DNA of 64,000 nucleotides from Candidatus Krumholzibacteriia bacterium (GTDB taxonomy: Bacteria > Krumholzibacteriota > Krumholzibacteriia > WVZY01 > JAKEHA01), in contig JAOUHG010000008.1 of the NCBI GenBank assembly GCA_029865265.1, forward strand, positions 1-64,000. Direction: 5' to 3'. The notes beneath the pieces are model-generated. The model made no database searches and was not told where the DNA came from. It was given only the letters and a program-made list of their open reading frames with translations. The translations under genes and the position numbers were made by a program. Below are positions 25,578 through 35,445 of the stretch, one piece after another (positions within the stretch are counted from its first letter, which is position 1; every line of letters begins with the position of its first letter).

Positions 25578-27662
25578 TCACGCCTTCCTTCCCAGCACCG
25601 ACTCGGCGGCCAGTGCCGCGATTGCGAACAACACGAACATGGCGTAGATCTCGCGGCCCTCGCGCGCCTCGCGCAGGTCGTCGCGGAATCCGGCGCCCGC
25701 CTCCACCACGCTCACACCCCTGGGCCGCTTGCCGGACAGGCTCGACACGGTGAGGTTGGACTCCTCCGTGTCCACGTTGACGGCGGTTTCGGCCACGCGC
25801 GTGGTATCGCGGTAGAGCCGGTAGAAGCCGGGATCGAGGGGGCGTTCGTAGGCCACCACCACGTCGCCGCCGCTGCGCCCGCCCACCACCGGCTTGAGCG
25901 TGGCGTCGGCAGGATCGCGGATGACGAGTTGCGACTCGTCGAGTCCGGTGGTGGAGACTTCGAAGGAGATGGGTTTGCCCACCAGGTGCTCTTCGCCGCC
26001 GGTGGCGTCGCTGGATCCGGCCAGGTACGACACCGACGTGTGCACCAGCGGGAGGAACATGGGCGAGAGCGGCAGGTCGCCGGTCTCGAGATCCGCGCCG
26101 GGCGCGATCACCAGCACACGCCCCGCACCACGCGACGTTTCCCAGATGGCGGGATCGCCGCCACCCACGTACGCCAGCACCGAGTCCGGTGCCACACCGC
26201 GCGCCGCCACGTACGAGCGCACGCGCGCGCGGGAGAGAAGCTGCAGTTCTTCTGCGGTGAACAATGAAAACACCGGGTGCGCCTTCTCGAACGAGGTGAA
26301 CGCGGGGCGCGAGTCCACCGCTTTGTCGGTGAAGGCACGCGCGCCCACCAGCGCGCGAAACGCCGCGTCGTCGCGCAGCGCCGTACTCACATTGCCAAGG
26401 AACACCAGCAGGCCGCCACCGCGCCGCACGTGGCGCTCCAGCAGCACCATGCGCCGCGGCTCCATGGCCTGCGGATCCACCCACACCACCACGCCGGCGG
26501 CGGGAAGCGCGTTGGCGGTGAGTTCGCGCTCGTCGATGGAACGCACCGTGAACTCGCCCTCGAGGGTGCCGCGCGGGTTGAGCGCCTTCTCCACGTAGAA
26601 CACGCCGGGTGTTCCCGCGCCGCCGTCGGCGCCGGTCATGCGGCGCCGGCCCGCGAGCACCGTCACCGGGATGCTGTTGGACACTTCCACCAGGAAGAAG
26701 CGGTCGTCGTCCACCGGCAGCCGGTCGCGGTTCTTGGCCACCCGGCCGTGATAGCGTCCCGACTTGCCCACCGACAGCGGAAAGGTGATGGTCTGCGACG
26801 CCATCGGCGCCAGTTCCACCACCTGCTCCGCCTTGCGGTCGCCGTCCAGGGCGATCTCCAGCGGCACGCTGGCGCTGGCGCGGCGCGAGTGGTTGCTGGC
26901 GGTCACCGACACGCGCACCACCTCGCCGGGGCGCAACAGCTTGCGCGGCACGCCGACGCGATCGATGCTCACGTTGTCGGCATCGCCGGATGCGGCGGGC
27001 ACGAAGTACAGACGCACGTTGTCGGGGATGGCGGCTTCGTCGACCAGTGCGGAGTCCTCGCTGGCGCGAAAGTCGGACACCACGTAGATCTCGCCGCCGT
27101 CCACGTCGCTCGCCTCGATGAGCGCGAGCGCGCGTTGGATGGCGGGGCGGATGGCGGTGGTTTCGCGGGTGAGCACGGAGCGGTCGATGGCCGCCTTGAC
27201 CACGCTCTTGTTGCGGGTGCCGCGCTCCAGCGCGGGCTCGGCGCGGTCGGCAAAGACGATGAGGTTCACCGCGTCGCCCGCACCGGCTTCGTCCACGATG
27301 GTCTTGGCGGCGCGGCGCGCGGCGTCGAACACGGTGCCGGTTTCTTCCTCCAGGCCCATGCTGTAGCTGGCGTCCAGGCACACCACCACGTTCTTGGGCA
27401 CGGAACCACTGAAGAGAAAGCCGCTGCGCAGCGTGGGCCGCGCGAAGGCAAACACGAGGGCGAGGATGGCGAGAGTGCGCAGCAGCAGCACCAGCAGACG
27501 CCGCAGGTTGATGCGACGCATGCGCTGCCGGTTGACCTCCTCCAGAAACTCCAGCGAGGAAATCTTGACGCGCTTGACGCGGCGGCGGTTGAGCAGGTGA
27601 ATGATCACCGGCACCGCGGCCGCTACCAGGCCGATCAGAAACGCCGCATTGAGAAAACCCAT
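25578..27662 (-). CDS. BatA-type membrane protein with von Willebrand factor A domain
   Basis: 694 residues. Two membrane helices at the N-terminus (LIGLVAAAVPVIIHLLNRRR... and LLRTLAILALVFAFARP, the BatA/TIGR02226 start), a vWA domain with MIDAS DASYSMG at about residue 95, a long beta-rich region with a glutamine-amidotransferase-like part, and a C-terminal helix (YAMFVLFAIAALAAESVLG). Starts directly after the DUF58 stop. BatA/DUF58/MoxR sets are thought to assemble or protect envelope complexes; the MoxR ATPase here lies about 5 kb upstream on the same strand. Confidence 0.87.
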   Translation of the reverse strand: MGFLNAAFLIGLVAAAVPVIIHLLNRRRVKRVKISSLEFLEEVNRQRMRRINLRRLLVLLLRTLAILALVFAFARPTLRSGFLFSGSVPKNVVVCLDASYSMGLEEETGTVFDAARRAAKTIVDEAGAGDAVNLIVFADRAEPALERGTRNKSVVKAAIDRSVLTRETTAIRPAIQRALALIEASDVDGGEIYVVSDFRASEDSALVDEAAIPDNVRLYFVPAASGDADNVSIDRVGVPRKLLRPGEVVRVSVTASNHSRRASASVPLEIALDGDRKAEQVVELAPMASQTITFPLSVGKSGRYHGRVAKNRDRLPVDDDRFFLVEVSNSIPVTVLAGRRRMTGADGGAGTPGVFYVEKALNPRGTLEGEFTVRSIDERELTANALPAAGVVVWVDPQAMEPRRMVLLERHVRRGGGLLVFLGNVSTALRDDAAFRALVGARAFTDKAVDSRPAFTSFEKAHPVFSLFTAEELQLLSRARVRSYVAARGVAPDSVLAYVGGGDPAIWETSRGAGRVLVIAPGADLETGDLPLSPMFLPLVHTSVSYLAGSSDATGGEEHLVGKPISFEVSTTGLDESQLVIRDPADATLKPVVGGRSGGDVVVAYERPLDPGFYRLYRDTTRVAETAVNVDTEESNLTVSSLSGKRPRGVSVVEAGAGFRDDLREAREGREIYAMFVLFAIAALAAESVLGRKA

Positions 27663-28574
27663 CTACCCCATCCGCTCGCGCTTGCCCAGGAACGCCGTGA
27701 GCGCCTTGTCGAAGGGTGTGTCGGTGCGCAGCAGGTGGTACTCGATGGCGTGGTTGCGGCAGCCGCGCTCGAGCTTGTCGATCCACGCGCGGACGTCGCT
27801 CTTGAACTGGTCGCGCAAGAACGCGGGCTCCACGCGCAGCTTGCGCCCGGTCTCCATGTCCTCGAACTCCACCGACTCGCGGTAGTCCATGTCCATCTCG
27901 CGCGGGTCGAGCACGTGGAACACGATGACTTCGTGCTGGCGATGGCGGAAGTGCTTCAGCCCCATGAGCACCTTCTCGGGGTCGTCCATGAGATCTGAGA
28001 TGAGGATCACGAGTCCGCGCCGGCGCATGCGCTCCGCCATTTCGTGCAGCGCGGGGCTGATGGACGTCTTCTCTCCCGGCGCAATGCCGTCCAGGGTGTG
28101 CAGCATGTGGAACAGCTGCTTGCGCACCGAGCGGTGCGGCATGAGCTCGCGCACCTTGTCGTCGAACAGGCACAGCCCCACCGCGTCCTGCTGGCGGATC
28201 ATGAGGTAGGCCAGGCTCGCCGCCAGCATGCCCCCATACGTCAGTTTGGTTACCCCGCCCTCGGGGAATCCCATCGACCCGCTCTTGTCGAGCAGGATGT
28301 TGGCGATGAGGTTGGTTTCCTCTTCGAACACCTTGACGTAGGTGCGGTCGGTCTTGCCGAACACCTTCCAGTCCACCGTCTTGATGTTGTCGCCGGGCAT
28401 GTAGGGGCGGTACTCGGCGAACTCCACCGAGAAACCGTGGTAGGGGCTGCGGTGCAATCCCGCAATGTATCCCTCCACGATGAGCCGCGCCTTGAGCTCC
28501 ATGTTCTGGAGCTTTCCGACCACGGCCGGGTCGAGGTAGCGGGAGACCTGTTGCTTGTCTCGCAGGTAAGCCAT
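27663..28574 (-). CDS. DUF58 (vWA-like) protein
   Basis: 303 residues. Typical DUF58 layout: LIVEGYIAGLHRSPYHGFSVEFAEYRPYMPGDNIKTVDWKVFGKTDRTYVK contains the family signature, followed by a vWA-like domain with NILLDKSGSMGFPEGG (MIDAS) and LVILISDLMDD. Cytoplasmic partner of MoxR ATPases. Heads the operon DUF58-BatA-serpin-mfd-parvulins (about 12 kb). A TAGATT box lies 8 nt before its ATG, with no ribosome site. Confidence 0.88.
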   Translation of the reverse strand: MAYLRDKQQVSRYLDPAVVGKLQNMELKARLIVEGYIAGLHRSPYHGFSVEFAEYRPYMPGDNIKTVDWKVFGKTDRTYVKVFEEETNLIANILLDKSGSMGFPEGGVTKLTYGGMLAASLAYLMIRQQDAVGLCLFDDKVRELMPHRSVRKQLFHMLHTLDGIAPGEKTSISPALHEMAERMRRRGLVILISDLMDDPEKVLMGLKHFRHRQHEVIVFHVLDPREMDMDYRESVEFEDMETGRKLRVEPAFLRDQFKSDVRAWIDKLERGCRNHAIEYHLLRTDTPFDKALTAFLGKRERMG

Positions 28575-28649
28575 GGGTGCTCAATCTACCGGGTTGCGGC
28601 GTCCACGGCAAGGACCCCGGGGGGGCTACCATCTTGCCGGCGGGCAGGG

Positions 28650-28655
28650 TACAAT
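28650..28655 (+). promoter_or_regulatory. -10 box of the 28662 gene, leaderless-type spacing
   Basis: TACAAT, 6 nt before ATG 28662; no ribosome site and only a poor -35 (TACCAT at 17 nt). Confidence 0.5.
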
Positions 28656-28661
28656 TATGGG

Positions 28662-29771
28662 ATGCTTCCCCGCAGTTTGGCCCGCTGGGGCGCCACATTC
28701 TCCATGCTGGTGCTGGCCGCCCCCCTGTCCGCGCAGACCCCCATGGAGCCTGCCCCCCAGGGCTATTTCTACAAGGGCCTCGGCTACGGCTCTGACGCCG
28801 CTTTCAACCCGGCGAGCGAGATCATCAACGGCGCCTTCGGGATCATGCAGATTTCCAGCAACTGGGTGCCGCTTGACGACGTGGACTGGAGCCAGGGCTT
28901 CCGGGTTACCTGGGAAAGCATCTCGAACCCCGGCCGCACCATCGACGCCTACGGGCGCGAAGACTTCCTCAAGGACGAAATGCTCCCCGCGCGGCTCGAC
29001 TGGAGCAGCCTGCAATGGGTGCCCAATTATACGCTGCACATGATCGGAGGTGGCGCGCGAAACCGCGCTTTCACGGAGTGGTACCACGCGCGCGGCTTCG
29101 CCGCGCCGGCGGTGTGGGCCTTCGGCACCACCATGGCGCACGCCTTCGCGGTGGAGGCGGTGGAGCACTACAACGCCACCCGCCCCACCGTGGACCCCGT
29201 GGCCGACATGCTCTTCTTCGACCCGGTGGGTGCGCTGCTCTTTTCCAACGATGGGATCGCGCGTTTCTTCTCGCAAACGCTCAACATGTCCATCTGGTCC
29301 GGGCAGCCGGTGTACAACCCGGCGGTCAACACCTTCGAGAACGCCGGCGAAAACTACGGCCTGCACTACTTCTTCCGCGACACCCACCGCGTGGGCGTGT
29401 TTGCGTACATGGGGATGAGCCACCTGTTCGGCGTCACCGTGCGCGGCGGTGACCTGTTCGACTGGTCCGTCGGGCTGGGCGGCGCGGTGGACGAACTGAA
29501 CGCTCAGGACGACCGCTACCAGACGTCGTCGCTGGTGGCGCGCGTCAAGCTGGACGGTGGCGTGTTCCTGCACCGCCACGGCTCGCTGCTCGCCTCCATG
29601 CAGATGTCGCAGGCGTGGTCGCAGACGTTCCGGCTGACGGTGTATCCGGGGGTTTTCTCGCCGGGGGGGCTTGCGACCGGGTTCTACACCGGGGTGCGCG
29701 GCGACGACATGATCGTGGGGATTTCTTTTGCCCGCCTGCCGGTGGGTCTCGCCTTTTCGCAGACGCGCTAA
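28662..29771 (+). CDS. exported protein of unknown function
   Basis: 369 residues. Signal peptide (LARWGATFSMLVLAAPLSAQ). The rest alternates short amphipathic strands and aromatic residues; a central AFGTTMAHAFAVEAVEHYN and DMLFFDPVGALLF...GIARFF suggest two helices, and the C-terminal third (from about residue 250) looks like beta hairpins ending SFARLPVGLAFSQTR. This is compatible with an outer-membrane or periplasmic lipid-associated protein; I do not recognise a family. Its 3' end overlaps the glycosyltransferase stop by 4 bp. The only plus-strand gene between moxR and surA. Confidence 0.75.
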   Translation: MLPRSLARWGATFSMLVLAAPLSAQTPMEPAPQGYFYKGLGYGSDAAFNPASEIINGAFGIMQISSNWVPLDDVDWSQGFRVTWESISNPGRTIDAYGREDFLKDEMLPARLDWSSLQWVPNYTLHMIGGGARNRAFTEWYHARGFAAPAVWAFGTTMAHAFAVEAVEHYNATRPTVDPVADMLFFDPVGALLFSNDGIARFFSQTLNMSIWSGQPVYNPAVNTFENAGENYGLHYFFRDTHRVGVFAYMGMSHLFGVTVRGGDLFDWSVGLGGAVDELNAQDDRYQTSSLVARVKLDGGVFLHRHGSLLASMQMSQAWSQTFRLTVYPGVFSPGGLATGFYTGVRGDDMIVGISFARLPVGLAFSQTR

Positions 29772-30955
29772 GCGCTCTTTGCAGCCAGCAGATTCCGGTA
29801 CACGTCGAGTGTCGCGCGTGCCACCACGTGGCGGTCGAAGCGGCGCAGCGCACCCTGCTGTGCGGCGTGCGCATACACCGCACCGGTCTCCGGGTGGGCG
29901 AGCAGTTCGGTGACCGCGTGGGCGTACTCACCGATGCCGGCGTTCACGATGCAACCCGTCTCGCCGTCGTCGATGATCTCGCGGTGCGCGGGAATGTCGG
30001 AGCACACGATGGGCTTGCCCGCCGCGCACGCCTCGATGAGGAACATGGGCAGCGATTCGCCAGCCTCCGAGGTGTCAATGACCACGTCGGACGCGGCCAG
30101 GTACGCCAGCGGGTCGCGCTGCATGCCCAGGAAGTGGATGTGCCCCGGCGCCTCCTCGCGCACCGCCACGCGGCGTACCTCGTCCAGGTCCGGTCCTTCA
30201 CCCACGACGAGCCCGTGCACCTCGCGGTCCGCCTCGCGGCGCGCCACCTCGGCCACGATGCGCACGAAGTTGTCGAAACGCCGCGATGCCAGCACCCGCC
30301 CCGACATCATCAGTACGCGCGCACCCTCGGGGATGCCGAGATCGCGCAGTGTCGGCCCGCGTTCCGCGGATGCCGCCCGGGTGGCGATGGCGTCCACGTC
30401 CACAAACCCGGGAATCAACGAAATCTGCTCCGGCCTGATGCCCAGCGATTCCAGATCCAGCTGCTTGTCACGGTTGATGGCAATGAAACGGTCCGCGCAA
30501 CGGCGCATGACCGCACCCGACACGCGTCGTGGTGCGCGGCGGAATATGCGCGAATGGTGGGTGAGCACGCGAACCGGACGCAGGTGACTCGCCCGGGCGG
30601 CGAGTGCGGCGAGCATCGCGCTGGACGCGCCCTGGGCGTGAACGACGTCGAACTTGTGGTGCTTGATATAAAGGAGCAGCTCGTGGGTGACGCGGCTGGG
30701 CGCACCGTGCGGGTTGTCGGTGGGCAGGTAGCGCACGCGCGCGTCGAGGTCGCCGCGCAGCGCGCCGTCCGCGCTGGCCAGGAACACCTCGATGCCCTCG
30801 CCGGCCAGAGCATTGGCCAAAGAAACCGTCATGACCTCGGCAGCGCCCACGCGCAGCGAACTGGCGGCGATGAGAACGCGGCCGGGCCTCGCGGCCCCCG
30901 GGGGCGCTTCCGTCGCCGCGGTGGCGGGGGTTGACGATATCAGATCGGGGTTCAC
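29768..30955 (-). CDS. glycosyltransferase family 4 (GT-B fold)
   Basis: 395 residues. N-terminal Rossmann half with VLIAASSLRVGAAEVMTVSLANAL and FDVVHAQGASSAM; C-terminal half with VLMMSGRVLASRRFDNFVRI (nucleotide-sugar region) and SEAGESLPMFLIEACAAGKPIVCSDIPAHREII, containing the EX7E-type motif. Expected to transfer a sugar in envelope polysaccharide or glycolipid synthesis. GTG 30955 overlaps the acyltransferase stop (GTGA). The N-terminal 25 residues are low complexity. Confidence 0.88.
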   Translation of the reverse strand: MNPDLISSTPATAATEAPPGAARPGRVLIAASSLRVGAAEVMTVSLANALAGEGIEVFLASADGALRGDLDARVRYLPTDNPHGAPSRVTHELLLYIKHHKFDVVHAQGASSAMLAALAARASHLRPVRVLTHHSRIFRRAPRRVSGAVMRRCADRFIAINRDKQLDLESLGIRPEQISLIPGFVDVDAIATRAASAERGPTLRDLGIPEGARVLMMSGRVLASRRFDNFVRIVAEVARREADREVHGLVVGEGPDLDEVRRVAVREEAPGHIHFLGMQRDPLAYLAASDVVIDTSEAGESLPMFLIEACAAGKPIVCSDIPAHREIIDDGETGCIVNAGIGEYAHAVTELLAHPETGAVYAHAAQQGALRRFDRHVVARATLDVYRNLLAAKSA

Positions 30956-31416
30956 AGTTTTCGGATCAACCGCGCCGGATTGCCGGCATAGATGCCGGGC
31001 TGGGTGATGTCCCTGGTGACCACCGCGCCCGCCCCCACCACCACGTTGTCACAGATGGAAACGGGCAGAATGGTGGCGTTGGTGCCGATGGATACCTTGT
31101 TGCCAATCCTGGTCGGCTTCCACAGGTGGTCCTGTCCGTAGGCGGGCCCGCCGATCTGGAACATATCGTTGATGAACATGGCGCCGTGCGAGATGAAGCA
31201 GTCGTCGCCGATGGTTACCAATTCGCACACGAAGGCGTGCGACTGCACGCGGGTGCGCTTGCCGATGGTGACCTGCTTCTGGATTTCCACGAAGGGCCCG
31301 ATAAAGGCGCCGTCGCCGATGGCGCAGCCGTAGAGGTTGCACGGCTCGACGATGGTAACCCCCTCGCCGAAGGTGACATTGACCAGTCCCGACTGGAACT
31401 TGCGTGGTTCAGCCAT
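30952..31416 (-). CDS. hexapeptide-repeat acyltransferase (WbbJ/LbetaH type)
   Basis: 154 residues of left-handed beta-helix hexapeptide repeats (VTIVEPCNLYGCAIGDGAFIGPFVEI, IGKRTRVQSHAFV, IGDDCFISHG, IGNKVSIGTNATILPVSI). Ends IYAGNPARLIRKL, the sugar O/N-acetyltransferase signature, similar to enzymes acetylating UDP-linked amino sugars. Cytoplasmic trimer. ATG 31416 is 6 nt after a perfect TATAAT with no ribosome site: the clearest leaderless candidate here. Coupled to the glycosyltransferase gene. Confidence 0.9.
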   Translation of the reverse strand: MAEPRKFQSGLVNVTFGEGVTIVEPCNLYGCAIGDGAFIGPFVEIQKQVTIGKRTRVQSHAFVCELVTIGDDCFISHGAMFINDMFQIGGPAYGQDHLWKPTRIGNKVSIGTNATILPVSICDNVVVGAGAVVTRDITQPGIYAGNPARLIRKL

Positions 31417-31422
31417 GGCGCG

Positions 31423-31428
31423 ATTATA
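31423..31428 (-). promoter_or_regulatory. perfect -10 box of the acyltransferase-glycosyltransferase pair
   Basis: TATAAT on the minus strand, 6 nt before ATG 31416; the -35 position (TGGTTC at 17 nt) is poor. Confidence 0.6.
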
Positions 31429-31456
31429 CACGTCCCGGCGCCCGGGAACCAGCGCG

Positions 31457-33544
31457 TCAGTCGCGTCGCACCGTGGGGCGCCAGGCGTTCATGGGGACGG
31501 TGATGAGGTACGATTCCTGCGGGTCCACCTGCACGCGCAGCTCCACCCGCTCCGGACGGCTCGATATCACCGTGGCGTTGATTGCGGGCACGGCACCCCG
31601 TCCGGGGACCAGGAGCCAGGTGAAGGTGGTGGTGCCGGGAAGCTCCGCGGTGTAAACCGCCGTGGGCGACGGCTGCTTCTCGCTGTAGTAGCCGCTGTAC
31701 CACCCCTGGACCGACGGGCGTTCCTGGCCTTTGACGACATTCACCTTCCAGCGCATCCCGCCCACCGGCACCACGCGCAGGTTGCCCTTGCCGGGGTCGG
31801 CGGTGACCACCGAGCGGTCGTCCACCACCAGCGAACAGTCGGGCGCGAAGTGCCACAGCGCCTCGATGTCGCGCGGCCGGTCGGTCTCGATGCGATCCGC
31901 CACCACCCAGAAACGGTCGCGCACGTAGATGACCGTGCGCGTGTGGATGGCCTGGCCGCTGACCCCCGCGTATCCGCCGGAGTAGATGCCGCGCGCGAAG
32001 TCCCAGTCAGGCGTGGTGCCGTAGTTGGATACGTTCAGCGGCACGCTGGCGCGTTCGCTGTACGCCTTCTGGCCCCCACCGTCGATACGAATGACGTTGT
32101 GCGCGCGGGAACCGGTGAAGTAGTCGCGCCACTTGCCGCGCTCGTAGTTGTAGCGCCCCGCGTCCACCAGTAGTGCGCGCCCGTAGGCATCCACCGAGAC
32201 GTGCAGCATGTCGCGGTGCTGGTGGTTGGTGCCGTAGGGGCCGATGTCGAAGAAGGACCAATGCGCGTCGCGCCGCCAGCTGGAGCGCATCACCGCGTGA
32301 CCCGCCCACGGGAACGTCACCGACTGGCCGGCGGCGGGTTCGGTGCCGGACGTGCCGTTGGTGACACACCAGGTCCAGTCCGGGCGATCGTGTACGCGCG
32401 CCGCGTTGAGTAGCTTCTCACCGATGTTGCGGCGGTCGCAGTCGTTGTTCTCCGGCGTGGTACCGTCGGGACGCAGGGTGAGTGCCAGGTAGTTCCACAT
32501 CTCCTCCACGCCGTGCCTCAGCGAGTCAGGAACGTCGTAGCCAAACTCCCGGAATACGCCGATGAACTTCTCGAAGTGCTCGGTGGTGATGCGGTGGTAG
32601 ATGGCGGTGAGTTCCACATCCGCGCCATCGGGGTAGACCTGGTTCGACATCTCTTCGCCCATGCGCTCCAACGCGAACGCGCGCCATCCGGGCGAGTCGT
32701 CGAACTCGGGCCACGCGGTGGCAATGGTGGCGAGTCCCTCCAGTTCGGAAATTGTCCAGTTGAACGCGTCATGCCGGTGGAACACCAGCAGGTACTGCGC
32801 GTGGTGGAACAGGCTGGAGAGCATGAGCAGGCGCGTGGAGGGCGAAAACTCGTCGCACTGCTGCAGTCCGTAGAAGGTGAACATCCATGCGCGCGCGCGC
32901 GCGGACGTGGTGAGCCCGCGCCAGTGACCGGTCCTGGTCATTCGCGACGGCATGGGATTGTTGAGGATCCAGTCGCGCGTATCGGTGTCGACACGCTCCA
33001 CGTACTCGACGCGGCCGGTCTTGTAGTAGGCGGCGCACAGAAGGTTGAACCAGTAGAGGTCGTTGAGCGACCATCCCCATTCAGGATCGTTGCGGGGACC
33101 GTCGTACGACCAGTCGATGCCGCCCGAGCGCGTGCGCCGCAATGTTCCGCGCTGGTTGTAGAAGGTAAAGTCGTCCTGGAGCATCGCATCGGCGCGCGCG
33201 TCGCTGCGCTCGCTCACCGGCACCGCGGGGTGGCGCAACCAGCCTGCGGTGGGCGCGGTGCGGTAGTAGGCGAGAAGCGCGTAGCAGGCGGCGATATAGT
33301 CGTCGGCAACCACCGCGCGGCGCACGGCTTCGAGCCCGGGGCGGGTGAGATTGAGGGTGTCGAACAGGGCGCGGACGCGCTCCGGCTGGTTGGCCAGCAC
33401 CCACTCGACGGTGCGCGGGTCGTCCTCGGGCGCCTGGCAACGCGCTGCACCCGCGGCGGCGAGGACAGCGATCGCCGCGACTATCGAAGCCAGCGCGGCG
33501 GCGAGACCACGTGCGCGCACGAATGGGCGGCGGCAAAAAGCCAT
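31457..33544 (-). CDS. heparinase II/III-family polysaccharide lyase
   Basis: 695 residues. Signal or anchor near residues 12-35 (AALASIVAAIAVLAAAGAARC), an alpha/alpha-toroid (about 40-390, WYW/DLYWFNLLCAAYYKTGR type repeats) and a beta-sandwich with the Hep_II_III signature YGTNHQHRDMLHVSVDAYGR...LLVDAGRYNY, carrying the conserved histidines. Cleaves uronate-containing polysaccharides, or acts on the cell's own capsule; the substrate cannot be told. Starts 10 bp after moxR, thus in its transcript, beside acyltransferase and glycosyltransferase genes. Confidence 0.87.
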   Translation of the reverse strand: MAFCRRPFVRARGLAAALASIVAAIAVLAAAGAARCQAPEDDPRTVEWVLANQPERVRALFDTLNLTRPGLEAVRRAVVADDYIAACYALLAYYRTAPTAGWLRHPAVPVSERSDARADAMLQDDFTFYNQRGTLRRTRSGGIDWSYDGPRNDPEWGWSLNDLYWFNLLCAAYYKTGRVEYVERVDTDTRDWILNNPMPSRMTRTGHWRGLTTSARARAWMFTFYGLQQCDEFSPSTRLLMLSSLFHHAQYLLVFHRHDAFNWTISELEGLATIATAWPEFDDSPGWRAFALERMGEEMSNQVYPDGADVELTAIYHRITTEHFEKFIGVFREFGYDVPDSLRHGVEEMWNYLALTLRPDGTTPENNDCDRRNIGEKLLNAARVHDRPDWTWCVTNGTSGTEPAAGQSVTFPWAGHAVMRSSWRRDAHWSFFDIGPYGTNHQHRDMLHVSVDAYGRALLVDAGRYNYERGKWRDYFTGSRAHNVIRIDGGGQKAYSERASVPLNVSNYGTTPDWDFARGIYSGGYAGVSGQAIHTRTVIYVRDRFWVVADRIETDRPRDIEALWHFAPDCSLVVDDRSVVTADPGKGNLRVVPVGGMRWKVNVVKGQERPSVQGWYSGYYSEKQPSPTAVYTAELPGTTTFTWLLVPGRGAVPAINATVISSRPERVELRVQVDPQESYLITVPMNAWRPTVRRD

Positions 33545-33554
33545 CGATGGGGCG

Positions 33555-34547
<993 letters not shown>

Positions 34548-34650
34548 CGAAAGATCCTTCCTTTTCAGTCCGGCATGGCCGCGCCAGGAAGCCCAGCCAC
34601 CGGGAGAATGTATCAGATGGGGCGCTCCGGCGCACCATCCTTCGGGTATC

Positions 34651-34679
34651 TTGACCAGCGCGATCCGAGCAAGTAGTCT
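34651..34679 (+). promoter_or_regulatory. promoter of the lipoprotein-M64 peptidase pair
   Basis: -35 TTGACC (34651-34656), 17-nt spacer, -10 TAGTCT (34674-34679). Transcription start expected near 34686, giving a 25-nt leader with GGGAGG before ATG 34711. Confidence 0.7.
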
Positions 34680-34710
34680 TCAATCAACCAACTACACAGG
34701 GAGGCCGGCC

Positions 34711-35445
34711 ATGCGCGCTCGAGTCGTTTCCCTGGTCACGGATCCGCCCGCGATTGCAGTGCTCTTCATCCTCGCCCTTGCATCGTGCAGCCGGTCCGGT
34801 TCTGTCACCATTCTTCCCGAAAATCCGCGCCCCGGAGAGGTGGTGATCGTCGAGTTGCCCCGCAACTGCGACGCCAGCCAGATCCGGATGACCCTTGACG
34901 ACAAGCCAGCCAAGATCGTGGAAGCCATTGACTCCCGCCACGTGGGGGTAATCATCCCCTCGCTCGAGCCGGGAACTCACACCCTGTCGATCCTTGCCGG
35001 CGACCGCACCGTCGCCACATCGGCGCTCGAAACACGGGAGGCAATGACCCGCGCGTTGAATATTGTTCTCGACGAGGGCGGCGCCCACCTGGCCAGCGCG
35101 GGGCTCTCCGCCGAATCGTGGTCGGGCCACGCGCCTGTCGGGGGAAAGCGCATCGCGGTGGACCTTGTTGCAACGGACGGGAGCATCCTGTTCTCAACCA
35201 CCCTCATAGACGTCTCCGCGTCGCTCCCGGAAATCATCGCGCCCGCGGGCGCGGAGGCCCTGTCGTTTCGCCGGGGGCGAGTACCCGACACTGCGGTACT
35301 CATTGCTTATGTCCCCAACCTCCAAGAGACGAACACCATCCGCGTGTATCGGGTTCCCCGCAGGATTGACGCCACGCAGGGGGAGAGTCGTAAGGCGATG
35401 ACGCTGCTGGGCGAATTCCCCGCCCACGAAGAGGTGAAGCCATGA
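34711..35445 (+). CDS. lipoprotein of unknown function paired with an M64 peptidase
   Basis: 244 residues. Lipoprotein signal (AIAVLFILALASCSRSG), then an all-beta, IPT/TIG-like stretch (SVTILPENPRPGEVVIVELPRNC, SRHVGVIIPSLEPGTHTLSILAGDRTV) and a second beta domain of unknown type. No enzyme motif. ATG 34711 has GGGAGG; the stop overlaps the peptidase ATG (ATGA), so the two are made together and may act together at the cell surface. Confidence 0.75.
   Translation: MRARVVSLVTDPPAIAVLFILALASCSRSGSVTILPENPRPGEVVIVELPRNCDASQIRMTLDDKPAKIVEAIDSRHVGVIIPSLEPGTHTLSILAGDRTVATSALETREAMTRALNIVLDEGGAHLASAGLSAESWSGHAPVGGKRIAVDLVATDGSILFSTTLIDVSASLPEIIAPAGAEALSFRRGRVPDTAVLIAYVPNLQETNTIRVYRVPRRIDATQGESRKAMTLLGEFPAHEEVKP

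Noticed and set aside
25564-28698. 1044-residue open frame on the minus strand across the BatA and DUF58 genes
   Set aside because: Reading-frame shadow with Arg/Gly/Pro-biased composition; BatA and DUF58 in another frame are well supported.
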